A stretch of DNA of 64,000 nucleotides from Nonomuraea candida (GTDB lineage: Bacteria > Actinomycetota > Actinomycetes > Streptosporangiales > Streptosporangiaceae), in NCBI RefSeq assembly GCF_000725485.1, contig NZ_JOAG01000004.1:331334-395333 (forward strand). Direction: 5' to 3'. Shown here piece after piece: positions 22,083-30,734 of this stretch. The number at the start of each line of letters is the position of its first letter. Position 1 is the stretch's first letter. A program made the translations under genes and the position numbers. The notes under the pieces are model-generated. The model did not search any database and had not been told where the DNA came from. It saw nothing but the letters and a program-made list of their open reading frames with translations.

Positions 22083-23489
22083 TCAGAGGCCGTAGGCCTC
22101 CAGCAGGCGCAGCCACACCTCGCTGACCGTCGGGAACGACGGCACCGCGTGCCAGAGCCGGTCGAGCGGCACCTCGGCGGTGACCGCGATCGTGGCCGCG
22201 TGCAGCAGCTCGGCCGCCCCCGGCGCCGCGAACGTGACGCCCAGCAGCACCTTCCTGTCCTCGTCCACGACCGCCCTGGCCCGGCCGACGTAGCCGTCGC
22301 CCAGTAGGTACGCCCCGGTGACCGCGCCCATGTCGTAGTCCACGACCCGGACCCGGAAGCCGTCCGCGCGCGCCGCCTCCTCCGTCCGGCCGACGGCGCA
22401 GATCTGCGGGTCGGTGAAGACGACCTGGGGAGCCCCGTAGCCGTCCGCCAGGTCGCGCATCGCGGGCAGCTCGTCCCCCCGCGCCCGGGCGGCGATCACG
22501 TCACCGCACACCCTGGCCTGGTACTTGCCCATGTGCGTGAGCAGCGCCCGCCCGTTGACGTCGCCCGCGGCGTACAGCCAGCCCTCGGCGACCCCGGTGG
22601 CCCGCATGCTGTCGTCGACCTCGATCGGCCCGTGGTCGGACAGGCCCACCGTGTCGAGCCCGAGGTCGCGGGTCGCGGGCCGGCGGCCGGTCGCCACCAG
22701 CAGCTCGTCGGCCTCCAGCGGCGGGCCCTCCGACAGGTGCACCGTCACCTTCCCGCCCGGCTCGGGCCGCTCGACCCTGACCACGTCGGTGGAGGTGCGC
22801 ACGTCGATCCCCGCCTCGGCGAACGACTTCGCCAGCAGCTCGCCGGCGAACGGCTCCATGCGGTTGAGCAGGCCGCCACCGCGCACCAGGACGGTGGTCC
22901 GGCGCGCGCCCAGCCCGTGCATGGCCTGGGCCATCTCGCAGGCGACCACGCCGCCGCCGATCACGACCAGCCGCTCGGGGATCGACCTGGCGGCCGTCAC
23001 CTCGTGGCTGGTCCAGGGGGCGGCCTCGGCCAGCCCCGGGGTGGGCGGGATGGCCGCGGTGCTGCCCGTGGCCAGCACGACGGCCTGGCGGGCGGTCAGC
23101 ACGCGCTCGCCGCCGTCCTGCGTGGTCACGCGTACGCGCTTGGGGCCGTCGAGGCGGCCGCGGCCGCGTACGAACTCGACCGGCACGCCCTCGATCCACC
23201 GCACCTGGCTGGAGTCGTCATAGTGGGACACGGCCTCGTCGCGCCTGGCCAGCACCGCGGCCGCGTCGATCGGCCCGAGCGAGAGGCCGGGCACCCGGGC
23301 CACCTCGCCCGCCAGGTCGATGGGGCGCAGCAGCGCCTTGCTCGGCACGCACGCCCAGTAGGAGCACTCGCCCCCGGCGAGCCGCTCCTCGACGATCGCC
23401 GCCGTCAGGCCGCCGCGCACCACCCGGTCCGCGACGTTCTCACCGACGGGGCCCGCCCCGATCACGATGACGTCGAACTCGTCAGCCAC
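22083..23489 (-). CDS. FAD-dependent pyridine nucleotide-disulfide oxidoreductase
   Basis: A 468-residue class I disulfide oxidoreductase. It has an N-terminal FAD motif (VIGAGPVGENVA), the redox-active pair in GECSYWACVPSK (C-x4-C), a central NAD(P) site (VVIGGGVVACEMA), and a C-terminal dimerisation domain with HAVPSFPTVSE. It belongs with dihydrolipoamide dehydrogenase and mercuric reductase relatives. The GECSYWAC version departs from the GGTCxNxGC consensus, so I do not assign lipoamide dehydrogenase activity. It stands alone, converging with the STAS gene. Confidence 0.88.
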   Translation of the reverse strand: MADEFDVIVIGAGPVGENVADRVVRGGLTAAIVEERLAGGECSYWACVPSKALLRPIDLAGEVARVPGLSLGPIDAAAVLARRDEAVSHYDDSSQVRWIEGVPVEFVRGRGRLDGPKRVRVTTQDGGERVLTARQAVVLATGSTAAIPPTPGLAEAAPWTSHEVTAARSIPERLVVIGGGVVACEMAQAMHGLGARRTTVLVRGGGLLNRMEPFAGELLAKSFAEAGIDVRTSTDVVRVERPEPGGKVTVHLSEGPPLEADELLVATGRRPATRDLGLDTVGLSDHGPIEVDDSMRATGVAEGWLYAAGDVNGRALLTHMGKYQARVCGDVIAARARGDELPAMRDLADGYGAPQVVFTDPQICAVGRTEEAARADGFRVRVVDYDMGAVTGAYLLGDGYVGRARAVVDEDRKVLLGVTFAAPGAAELLHAATIAVTAEVPLDRLWHAVPSFPTVSEVWLRLLEAYGL

Positions 23490-23685
23490 CCCACGCCTCC
23501 ACCCGCACTCGTCCGACTATGGGAAAGATGCTTTCACGCTCGGTCGGCGCATACCGCCGGGGGGTGGTGAAGCGGGCGCCGCCGCCGGGGGTGAGAGTCC
23601 TTTCATGTCACCCTCATATTGGTCCAACCCCTCGCCTACACCCTGAAATCGCCACGGAAACCCGCGGCCGATTTCGGGAGGTCAC

Positions 23686-24318
23686 ATGGATCAGGCAGTA
23701 CGGCGGGGGCTGCTCGCCATCGCGCTCACCCTGGGGGTGGGGGCCACCGGCGCCGTCCTCACGACGACGACGGCCCAGGCGGCCCCACCGGCGGGAGTGC
23801 AGTCCGCCACCCAGGCGCACGACGATGACGACGACGACGCTCTTCGCGGCGGCGTGGACGCCGGGCTGGGCGGGGCGTCGCGCGACGACGACGATGATGA
23901 TGACGGCGCTCCTCGGGGCGGCGTGGACACCGGGGTAGGTGGCGCGGTCTCGCGTGACGACGACGATGACGACGACGGCGGTGCTCCTCGCGGTGGGGTC
24001 GACACCGGGCTGGGCGGGGCGTCGCGCGACGACGACGATGACGATGACGGTGCTCCTCGCGGTGGGGTCGACACCGGGCTGGGTGGGACGGCCGGCGCCG
24101 GCGCCGCTGGAGACGGAGCCGCGGTGAGCGCGGCCGCCGCCGGGGAGGCCGCCGTCGGGGAGGTCGCCAAGGTGAGCGACGCCACGGTGGGTGAGTCCGC
24201 CGGGAGCGGGGCCGATGACGGGGGGATGCCTCCGCTGGTGCCGCTGAGCCTGGCGGGTGCCGCGCTGGCCGCCGCCGGTGGCTACTGGGTCCGGCGCACG
24301 TTCTTCGCGGGCGGCTGA
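23686..24318 (+). CDS. Secreted Asp-repeat protein with C-terminal membrane anchor
   Basis: A 210-residue protein. It has a signal peptide (about 1-32, ...TTAQA), four repeats of about 23 residues (about 45-137), each with six or seven consecutive Asp followed by a GAPRGGVDTGLGG-like stretch, an Ala/Gly-rich stalk, and a C-terminal hydrophobic segment ending YWVRRTFFAGG. The Asp runs should bind divalent cations such as Ca2+. The tail looks like a wall-sorting or membrane anchor, but no LPXTG precedes it. The class F sortase gene starts 2 bp downstream. It may be a sortase client or partner; this is inference. Confidence 0.8.
   Translation: MDQAVRRGLLAIALTLGVGATGAVLTTTTAQAAPPAGVQSATQAHDDDDDDALRGGVDAGLGGASRDDDDDDDGAPRGGVDTGVGGAVSRDDDDDDDGGAPRGGVDTGLGGASRDDDDDDDGAPRGGVDTGLGGTAGAGAAGDGAAVSAAAAGEAAVGEVAKVSDATVGESAGSGADDGGMPPLVPLSLAGAALAAAGGYWVRRTFFAGG
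23815..24095 (+). repeat. Asp-codon-rich tandem repeats
   Basis: Four in-frame units of about 69 bp encode the Asp-rich blocks. Each has a GAC/GAT run plus a nearly invariant part encoding RGGVDTGLGG. The runs differ in length, as expected from replication slippage. Confidence 0.8.
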
Positions 24319-24320
24319 CC

Positions 24321-25196
24321 GTGCGACGCATGCTTCTGGCAGTCGCCACCTGCACCGCGCTCACCGCCACGGCCTGCGCCGCCGGCGACAGCGGTGGGAC
24401 TGCCACCACGAAGGCGTCCGGCTCCTCGTCCGTCGCCGGCCCATCGACTCCGGCAGCCCCCCGGACACTCACGCCACAACCCCTGGAGAACCACACGAAA
24501 GCACCCCTGACCAGGACAGGCCGGGCGGCGTTACCCGGGACCGGCGAAAGCCGGGCAGGGGCGTCGGCACGAGCCTGGCAAGGTCGCGCAGGGATGGTGT
24601 GGCCAGGGGAAGAGCGGGCGGCGGTGGTGCGGCGCGGGGAAGAGCGGGCGGCGGCGGTGGTGCGGCGCGGGGAAGGCCGGGCGGCGGCGGTGGTGCCGGC
24701 CGGGGAGAGCCGGGCGGCGGCCGTGCGGGTTGCCGGAGGTGGGGTGCGGGCGGCCGGTGATGTGGCCGCGCCCGTGCGGTTGCGCATTCCGGCCATCGGG
24801 CTGTCCACCCGGGTGATCCCGCTGCGGCTCGACCGGAAGGGACGGCTCGTCGCGCCCACCGTGTTCGACCGGGTGGGCTGGAACAAGGCGGGGCCGGAGC
24901 CGGGTGAGAAGGGGGTGGCGGTGATCGCGGGTCACGTCGACTCCAAGACCGGCCCGGCGGTGTTCTACCGCCTGCCCCGGCTCCGCAAGGGCGACCGGGT
25001 GCACGTCGATCGGGCCGACGGCAGCACGGTCACGTTCACGGTCGGCCGCCTGGCCCGCTATCCGAAGAGCCGCATCCCGAACAAGGAGGTCTACGGTCCG
25101 GGACGGGGCGCCGAGCTGCGGCTGATCACCTGCGGCGGCACGTTCGACCGCGCCCGCGGCGGCTACCGCGACAACGTGATCGTCTTCGCCCGCTGA
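24321..25196 (+). CDS. Class F sortase
   Basis: A 291-residue exported cysteine transpeptidase. The N-terminus is a lipoprotein-like signal (LTATACAAG). A low-complexity linker (about 45-150) follows, with repeated GEERAAAVV-type units. The sortase barrel (about 155-291) has the catalytic His in VIAGHVDSKTGP, Cys in LITCGG and Arg in GGYRDN. Class F sortases of actinomycetes attach or process surface proteins, and few substrates are known. The linker contains LPGTGE, which resembles a sorting signal but is not followed by a hydrophobic tail. The gene starts 2 bp after the Asp-repeat gene. Confidence 0.88.
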   Translation: MRRMLLAVATCTALTATACAAGDSGGTATTKASGSSSVAGPSTPAAPRTLTPQPLENHTKAPLTRTGRAALPGTGESRAGASARAWQGRAGMVWPGEERAAVVRRGEERAAAVVRRGEGRAAAVVPAGESRAAAVRVAGGGVRAAGDVAAPVRLRIPAIGLSTRVIPLRLDRKGRLVAPTVFDRVGWNKAGPEPGEKGVAVIAGHVDSKTGPAVFYRLPRLRKGDRVHVDRADGSTVTFTVGRLARYPKSRIPNKEVYGPGRGAELRLITCGGTFDRARGGYRDNVIVFAR

Positions 25197-25285
25197 GCCG
25201 GCACCCGGGCGGGATCGTGTCCGTCCGTTGTGCCGGGAGCCGGGCGAGGACGCCGTTCATCCGATGAGCCGGCGTCCGGAGGGGG

Positions 25286-25319
25286 CGTGCCGCCGAGGGG
25301 GAGACCCCTCGGCGGCACG
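25286..25319 (+). terminator. Terminator after sortase
   Basis: A 15-bp perfect stem, CGTGCCGCCGAGGGG (25286-25300) with 25305-25319, and a GAGA loop lies 90 bp after the sortase stop. Confidence 0.8.
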
Positions 25320-25412
25320 GTCCCGTGCGGGCTGTTCCCGGCGGAGGTCTCATTCGTCTCCGCGTACGGTTCGCGTCGGGGTCCGTTAACCCGGGGGTCG
25401 TAGCGTGCGCGC

Positions 25413-26531
25413 ATGGCGGATCGTTACCCGACGTCGGTTCCGTACCGGCGAGCGATGGACGGCTATCACACCTATCGGATCCCGGCGGCGGTGGTGACGG
25501 GCGCCGGGACGGTGCTGGCCTTCGCGGAGGGGCGGCGCGGCTCGGCCTCCGACTCCGGCCACATCGACCTGGTGCTCAAACGATCGTCCGACGGCGGCAG
25601 GACGTGGGGCGAGTTGCAGGTCGTGGCCACGGAGCCGCGCCGGGGCACGGCGGGCAACCCGGCGCCCATGGTGCTGGACGACGGCAGGATCGTGCTGGTC
25701 TTCGTCCGGCAGGGCCCGTCGGCGACCGAGGAGAAGATCAGGCGCGGCCAGGTGGCGGCGGCGGACGGGCGGCGGGTGTTCGTCACGGTCAGCGCGGACG
25801 ACGGGGTCACCTGGTCGGAGCCCCGCGAGATCACCGCGAGCGTGAAGCGCCCCGAGTGGCGCTGGTACGCGACCACGCCGGGGCACGCGCTCGTCCTGCG
25901 GCACGGCCCGCACGCCGGACGCCTGCTGGTCCCCGCCAACCACTCGCTGCCCCCGGCCGGCCAGGACAACGGCACCGAGGGCAAGTACAACGGCGGCCAC
26001 TGCCTGCTGAGCGACGACGGCGGGCAGACCTGGCGCATCGGGTACGTCGACGACAACCCCGACGGCTACGTCAACGTCAACGAGACCACGGGCGCCGAGC
26101 TGCCCGGCGGGCGCGTCTACCTCAACACCCGCACCGACTCCACCGCCCCCGGCACCAGGGCGGACGCCTGCTCGGCCGACGGCGGCCAGACGCTGGAGCT
26201 GCCCTTCCGCCCGCAGGCCGGGCTGGTCGGCCCGGTGGTGGAGGGCAGCGTGTTGTGGTGCGACGCGCCGGACGTGCTGCTGTTCTCCGGCCCGGCGGCC
26301 CCCGACGCGCGGGCCCTGATGACGGTGCGCGCCAGCCACGACCAGGGCCTCACCTGGCGGCCGGCGCACACGGTGTCCGGGCTGCCCGCCGCCTACTCCG
26401 ACCTGGTGCGGGTGGATGGGGAGACGGTGGGCCTGCTGTACGAGACGGGGAACTTCGGCCCGTACGAGAGCATCGCCTTCCGCCGGATCCCCGTCGCCGA
26501 GCTGGCCGCCCCGGAGCATCCCGCAGGTTGA
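25413..26531 (+). CDS. Sialidase-family (GH33-like) glycosidase without signal peptide
   Basis: A 372-residue six-bladed-propeller protein of the exo-alpha-sialidase family. It has the YRIP motif (21-24, with the first Arg of the triad) and four Asp boxes: SSDGGRTW (about 58), SADDGVTW (about 128), SDDGGQTW (about 200) and SHDQGLTW (about 308). No signal peptide or membrane segment is present, so it is predicted to act inside the cell or to leave by an unusual route. Substrates of distant members need not be sialic acids. It is followed 34 bp later by the GH114-like gene. Confidence 0.85.
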   Translation: MADRYPTSVPYRRAMDGYHTYRIPAAVVTGAGTVLAFAEGRRGSASDSGHIDLVLKRSSDGGRTWGELQVVATEPRRGTAGNPAPMVLDDGRIVLVFVRQGPSATEEKIRRGQVAAADGRRVFVTVSADDGVTWSEPREITASVKRPEWRWYATTPGHALVLRHGPHAGRLLVPANHSLPPAGQDNGTEGKYNGGHCLLSDDGGQTWRIGYVDDNPDGYVNVNETTGAELPGGRVYLNTRTDSTAPGTRADACSADGGQTLELPFRPQAGLVGPVVEGSVLWCDAPDVLLFSGPAAPDARALMTVRASHDQGLTWRPAHTVSGLPAAYSDLVRVDGETVGLLYETGNFGPYESIAFRRIPVAELAAPEHPAG

Positions 26532-26565
26532 CAGTGCCCGGCCGGGGCCGGTTATCTGATCGCCC

Positions 26566-27714
26566 GTGTTACCTAAATATGGGGGCGATGTGGGCGTTAT
26601 CCGGAGGGTTCTCGCGCGTTCGGCGGCCGTGGCGGCGGCACTGGCCCTGACACCGGCGGCGGCGGTGACCACGGCGGGCCCGGCCACCGCACAGTCGGCC
26701 ACCGCACAGTCGGCCGCCACACAGGAGAGCGCCGCGCGGGCGAGCACCGCACAGGCGAGCGCCGCACAGTCGGCCGCCACACAGGCGAGCGCCGCACAGC
26801 CGAGTGCCGCCAGGAGCGCCGTGGGGAGCGCGGCCAAGGATGCGGCCGAGAGCGCGGCCGAAGGTGCGGCGTTGTGGCGTCCGCCGCTCCAGAGCCGCTG
26901 GCAGTACCAGCTGGAGGGCAACCCCCAGCACGCCGCCACCGGCGGCATCGACGTCGACGTCTGCGCCGTCCCGCACACCGGCGGCGCCTGCGTCCGGCCG
27001 ACGGTGTTCGACATCGACCTCTACGTGGACAGCGAGCTGGCGGGGAACAACTCCACGGTCAACACCGCCGCCGTCAAGGCGATCCACGCCCGCGGGGCCA
27101 AGGCGATCTGCTACGTGGACGCCGGCTCGATCGAGGACTTCCGGCCCGACTACCGGCAGTTCCTCGACTGGCACAAGAGCCACGGCGGCTCCCTGCTCGG
27201 CAAGCCGTTCAGCGCGGACTTCCCGAACGAGCGGTGGGCCAACATCAACAACGACCGGGGCCAGCGCGACTTCCTGCTGAAGATGATGGCGGCCCGGGTG
27301 GACAAGTGCGCGCGGGCGGGGTTCGACGGGGTCGAGTTCGACGTCGTCAACGCCTACGAGGAGGGCAAGAAGGTCACCGGCTGGACGGTCAGCGCCGCGA
27401 CCCAGCTCGCCTACAACCGGGCCCTGGCGAAGCTGGCCCACGACAGGGGCCTGTCGGTCGCGCTCAAGAACGACACCGGCCAGGCCGCCGAGCTCGTCTC
27501 CAGCTTCGACTACGCGGTCAACGAGTCGTGCTTCCAGTGGGACGAGTGTGCCGAGCTGGACGTCTTCGTCAAGGCCGGCAAGCCGGTCTTCCACGTCGAG
27601 TACGCCACCGCCCCGGCGAGCTTCTGCTCCCGGGCGAACAAGCTGGGCTTCAACTCGATCAAGAAGCCGGCCGACCTCTCCCTGCGGGACAAGCCGTTCA
27701 AGCCGTGCAGGTGA
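26566..27714 (+). CDS. GH114-type endo-alpha-1,4-polygalactosaminidase-like protein
   Basis: A secreted TIM-barrel protein of 382 residues. It has a signal peptide, an Ala/Gln/Ser/Thr-rich linker (about 40-100, repeats such as AQSAATQ), and a TM1410/GH114-like domain (about 104-382). Motifs include FDIDLYV, AICYVDAGSIEDFRPDY and FDGVEFDVVNAYE. Family members cut polygalactosamine-type exopolysaccharides. The GTG at 26566 is the longest start; the GTG at 26590, preceded by GGGGGCG, is at least as likely. It converges with the CheR gene, the two stops being adjacent. It may remodel the cell's own or a competitor's matrix. Confidence 0.85.
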   Translation: MLPKYGGDVGVIRRVLARSAAVAAALALTPAAAVTTAGPATAQSATAQSAATQESAARASTAQASAAQSAATQASAAQPSAARSAVGSAAKDAAESAAEGAALWRPPLQSRWQYQLEGNPQHAATGGIDVDVCAVPHTGGACVRPTVFDIDLYVDSELAGNNSTVNTAAVKAIHARGAKAICYVDAGSIEDFRPDYRQFLDWHKSHGGSLLGKPFSADFPNERWANINNDRGQRDFLLKMMAARVDKCARAGFDGVEFDVVNAYEEGKKVTGWTVSAATQLAYNRALAKLAHDRGLSVALKNDTGQAAELVSSFDYAVNESCFQWDECAELDVFVKAGKPVFHVEYATAPASFCSRANKLGFNSIKKPADLSLRDKPFKPCR

Positions 27715-29583
27715 TCAGGGCGCGGCCGGCGGCTCGGGGCCGAGCACGTTCATCACCATGATCAGACCGCGCACGCTGTGGTTCTCCGTGCGCAGGTGTG
27801 ACAGCCGCACGTTCAGCGGGGTCGGCCGCCCTCTGCGGTTGACCGCGTCGAGCACCAGCCCCGCCACGCCCGCCGACGGGTCGGACCCGTCGGCGAGCGA
27901 GCCGCGCAGGCGGGGCAGGAGCCGCTCCAGCGGCAGGCCGATGTCGAGGCCGGCGAGCGGAGCGCCGATGGCCTCGTCGGAGCGCACCCCCCACAGCTCC
28001 TCGGCCCCCGGGCTCCACACGACCACTCGCAGGTCGCCGTCGAGCACGATGACGGCGTCGCCGAGGCTGCGCACCACCGAGGAGACGAACGTGTTGACCT
28101 CGTCGAGCTCGATCGTGCGGGACGTGAGGGCGTCGTTGATGTGCTGCAGCTCGTCGTTGGTGGACTGGAGCTCCTCGTTCATCGTCTCCAGTTCCTCGTT
28201 GGTGGACTGGAGCTCCTCGTTGGTGGTCTCCAGTTCCTCGTTGGTGGACTGGAGCTCCTCGTTGGTGGTCTCCAGCTCCTCGTTGAGCGACTGCAGCTCC
28301 TCGTAGGCCTGTTCGAGCTGCCTGTTGGCCTGTTCGAGCTCGTCTCTGAGCCTGCGGTAGCGGGTGACGTCGTGGAAGTGGATGCCGATGCCGACGAGGT
28401 TGCCCGAGGCGAGCAGGGGCACGACGGAGACGTCGAAGATGCCGGCCTCCGGGGTGCCGACGCGGTGCCAGACCACCTCCTGCAACTCGACGGGGCGCAG
28501 CTCGTGACGGACCTGCTCGATGATCGAGCGCAGCTCCACGGGGCGGTAGGAGACCTCCAGGTCCTGGAAGGGGCGGCCGACGTCGCGGGGGTTGAGGTTG
28601 AACAGGGCCTCGGCCTTGGCGTTGGCCAGCGCCAGGTTGCCCGGGACGTCCACCACGAGCTGGGCCACGGGGCCGGCGGCGAGCGCCACGGACGCCAGCG
28701 TGGGCAGGCGCAGGGCCAGGTCGGTGGCGCCGCCGCCGACCGACCACGGCGCCCGGTAGCCCTGGCCGGCGGGCCTGACCTTCCTGAACAGCCGCATGCG
28801 CAGGTCCACCGGCTCGAACGTGTCGCTGTGGTTCAGCAGCATCTCCGCCTTGCCCAGGAACAGGAAGCCGGGGTCGGACAGCGCGAAGTGGAAGCGCCGG
28901 ACGATGTTGAGCTGCGTCTCGGTGTTGAAGTACATCAGCGTGTTGCGGGCCAGCAGCAGGTCGACGCGGGAGATGGGGGCGTCGTGGGTGAGGTCGTTGC
29001 GCCCGAAGATGAGCTGGCGGCGCAGGTCGCGGCGGAAGGCGTGGCCGTCGTCCACCGGCTCGAAGTACGTCTCGCGCAGGTCGGGCGGCACGTCGTCGAG
29101 CGCCCTGCCGGAGTAGACGCCGGTCCTGGCGACCTGCAGCGCCTTCTCGTCGAGGTCGGTGCCGTAGATCTTCACCCGCTCGCGGAACCCGTCGAGGCCG
29201 AGCTCCTCGGCCAGCACCATGGCGATGCTGTACGCCTCCTCGCCGCTGGCGCAGCCCGCGCTCCACACGCGGATGGGCCGGCCGTCGGACTTCTGGTCGA
29301 GCAGGGCCGGGATCACGAGTTCGCGCAGGCGTTGCCACGCGGACGGATCCCTGAAGAAACCGGTGACGTTGATCAGGAGGCTGTCGAAGAGCCTGCCGAA
29401 CTCCTCCGGCTCCAGCTCCAGCAGGTCGCGGTATTCGCCGTAGTCGCGCAGTTTCAGCGCTTCGAGCCGGCGGGCGATCCGCCGGACCAAGGTGTTGCGC
29501 TTGTATCCCGTGAAGTCGAACCCGCGGGTCTCCTTGAGGAGAAGGAGGAGGTCGTCGAACTCACGCTCATCCTCTGTCGTCAC
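27715..29583 (-). CDS. cheR: CheR methyltransferase fused to PAS domains
   Basis: A 622-residue cytoplasmic protein. It has a CheR N-terminal helical domain (about 8-75), a SAM-binding methyltransferase domain (VWSAGCASGEEAYSIAM at 106-122), a PAS domain (about 285-405), a coiled coil (about 408-488), and a second PAS (about 495-610). The coiled coil is built from seven-residue repeats of NEELQST and NEELETT. CheR methylates glutamates of chemoreceptors, but fused PAS forms in non-motile actinomycetes probably serve other sensory pathways. It lies 28 bp downstream of cheB and forms an operon with it. Confidence 0.88.
   Translation of the reverse strand: MTTEDEREFDDLLLLLKETRGFDFTGYKRNTLVRRIARRLEALKLRDYGEYRDLLELEPEEFGRLFDSLLINVTGFFRDPSAWQRLRELVIPALLDQKSDGRPIRVWSAGCASGEEAYSIAMVLAEELGLDGFRERVKIYGTDLDEKALQVARTGVYSGRALDDVPPDLRETYFEPVDDGHAFRRDLRRQLIFGRNDLTHDAPISRVDLLLARNTLMYFNTETQLNIVRRFHFALSDPGFLFLGKAEMLLNHSDTFEPVDLRMRLFRKVRPAGQGYRAPWSVGGGATDLALRLPTLASVALAAGPVAQLVVDVPGNLALANAKAEALFNLNPRDVGRPFQDLEVSYRPVELRSIIEQVRHELRPVELQEVVWHRVGTPEAGIFDVSVVPLLASGNLVGIGIHFHDVTRYRRLRDELEQANRQLEQAYEELQSLNEELETTNEELQSTNEELETTNEELQSTNEELETMNEELQSTNDELQHINDALTSRTIELDEVNTFVSSVVRSLGDAVIVLDGDLRVVVWSPGAEELWGVRSDEAIGAPLAGLDIGLPLERLLPRLRGSLADGSDPSAGVAGLVLDAVNRRGRPTPLNVRLSHLRTENHSVRGLIMVMNVLGPEPPAAP
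28135..28300 (-). repeat. 42-bp coding repeats in CheR coiled coil
   Basis: Tandem 42-bp units encode alternating EELQSTN and EELETTN heptads. These are in-frame protein repeats that make the helix linking the two PAS domains. Confidence 0.75.
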
Positions 29584-29611
29584 AAGCGAAGAGTACGCCC
29601 ACGGGCCGTGC

Positions 29612-30622
29612 TCAACTCGTCAGCAGCGTGTCACCGTTGCGACCGATGCGGGATTGCAGCATGCGAATGGTGTTCAGGGCGTCGCGGGTGCGTTCCTCCT
29701 CCTCGTGGAGATACCGCATCGACACGCTCTGCCCCCGCTCCTCGGCCGCGCGGTGCATGCGGTCGAGCACCCGCAGCCGCTCCTCCAGCCGCTGGATCGC
29801 CACCCACAGGGCCCGCTCGACCGCGTCGGACTGGGCACTGATCATGCTGTCCCCGGACCAGGCGTGGCCGACCCGGCAGACGTAGCGCTGCGTGGTGGCG
29901 TTCTTCTGCTCGTAGATGGGGCCGTTGCACTCGGGACAGCTGAAGGCGATCAGCTCGCCCCCGGGCTCGCCCAGCCCCGGCACCTCCCGCAGGAACTGCT
30001 CGATCTCGCGCCGTATGTCGTCGTCGTGCACGCGGCCCTCCCCGTTGACGGGGGTTCGGCTCTGCCGCAGGATCCATCCGGCGAGCTCGCGCACGGGCAG
30101 CGCCGGCGCTCCCGGCACCGCCCTCATGGCGGCTCCGGGCATGCCCGGGAAGGCGCACTCCGCGGGTTCCTGCACGGCGACCGCGCCCCCGTACCGGTCG
30201 ATCGCCTCGCAGCCCTTCGCCCCGTCGTCCAGCGCCCCGCTCAGCACCACGGCAGCCGCGCGCGGTCCCGCGTCCAGTGCCGCGCTCATGAACAGCGGGT
30301 CGGCCGCCGGGCGGTGCCCGTTGTGCCGTGGGCCCCGCGACAGGCGGACCCTGCCGTCGCTCACGAGCAGGTGGAAGTCGGGACGCGCGACGTACACGCG
30401 GCCCGGGCGCACGGTCTCCTTGTCCTCGGCAGGGAACGCCTTGAGCGGGCCCGCCCGGTTCAGGATGTCGGCCAGCACGCTCTTGCCCCGGGGCGGCATG
30501 TGCAGGACCACCAGCACCGCGGCGGGCAGATCGGCGGGCAGCTCGCTCAGCAGGGCGCGTAGCGGCTCGACACCGCCGGCCGAGGCGGCGGTCACGACCA
30601 CGTCACGTCCGGCTGTCCCCAT
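29612..30622 (-). CDS. cheB: CheB-type protein-glutamate methylesterase
   Basis: A 336-residue protein. It has a CheB esterase domain (about 5-190), with the catalytic Ser14 in TAASAGGVEPL, His41 in VLHMPPRGKS, and Asp in VVLSGALDDGAKG (127-137). There is no receiver domain, so it is not the classical two-domain CheB. The C-terminal part has a zinc-ribbon-like FSCPECNGP...VCRVGHAWS pattern followed by a coiled coil. The ATG at 30622 is chosen for the strong GGGGGAGGG before it; an ATG at 30655 is the alternative. Together with CheR-PAS and the STAS protein it makes a sensory set without any flagellar gene nearby. Confidence 0.87.
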   Translation of the reverse strand: MGTAGRDVVVTAASAGGVEPLRALLSELPADLPAAVLVVLHMPPRGKSVLADILNRAGPLKAFPAEDKETVRPGRVYVARPDFHLLVSDGRVRLSRGPRHNGHRPAADPLFMSAALDAGPRAAAVVLSGALDDGAKGCEAIDRYGGAVAVQEPAECAFPGMPGAAMRAVPGAPALPVRELAGWILRQSRTPVNGEGRVHDDDIRREIEQFLREVPGLGEPGGELIAFSCPECNGPIYEQKNATTQRYVCRVGHAWSGDSMISAQSDAVERALWVAIQRLEERLRVLDRMHRAAEERGQSVSMRYLHEEEERTRDALNTIRMLQSRIGRNGDTLLTS

Positions 30623-30670
30623 GACCCTCCCCCTGTCCGGAGGAGAGGAGATCATGCGTCTTCCTTCGCT

Positions 30671-30734
30671 TTCCGGAAGGACGGAAGCCCTTTCCGGAAG
30701 GACGGAAGCCCTTTCCGGAAGGACGGAAGCCCTT
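30671..30734. repeat. 21-bp tandem repeats with TTCCGGAA
   Basis: Three copies start at 30671, 30692 and 30713. Each contains the palindrome TTCCGGAA followed by GGACGGAAGCC. They lie between the stop of the STAS gene and the start of cheB. They could be a stacked operator or a structured RNA leader. Confidence 0.8.

Noticed and set aside
28135..28300. Regular repeats that could suggest a CRISPR array
   Set aside because: The units are contiguous 42-bp coding repeats for coiled-coil heptads in CheR, without spacers.
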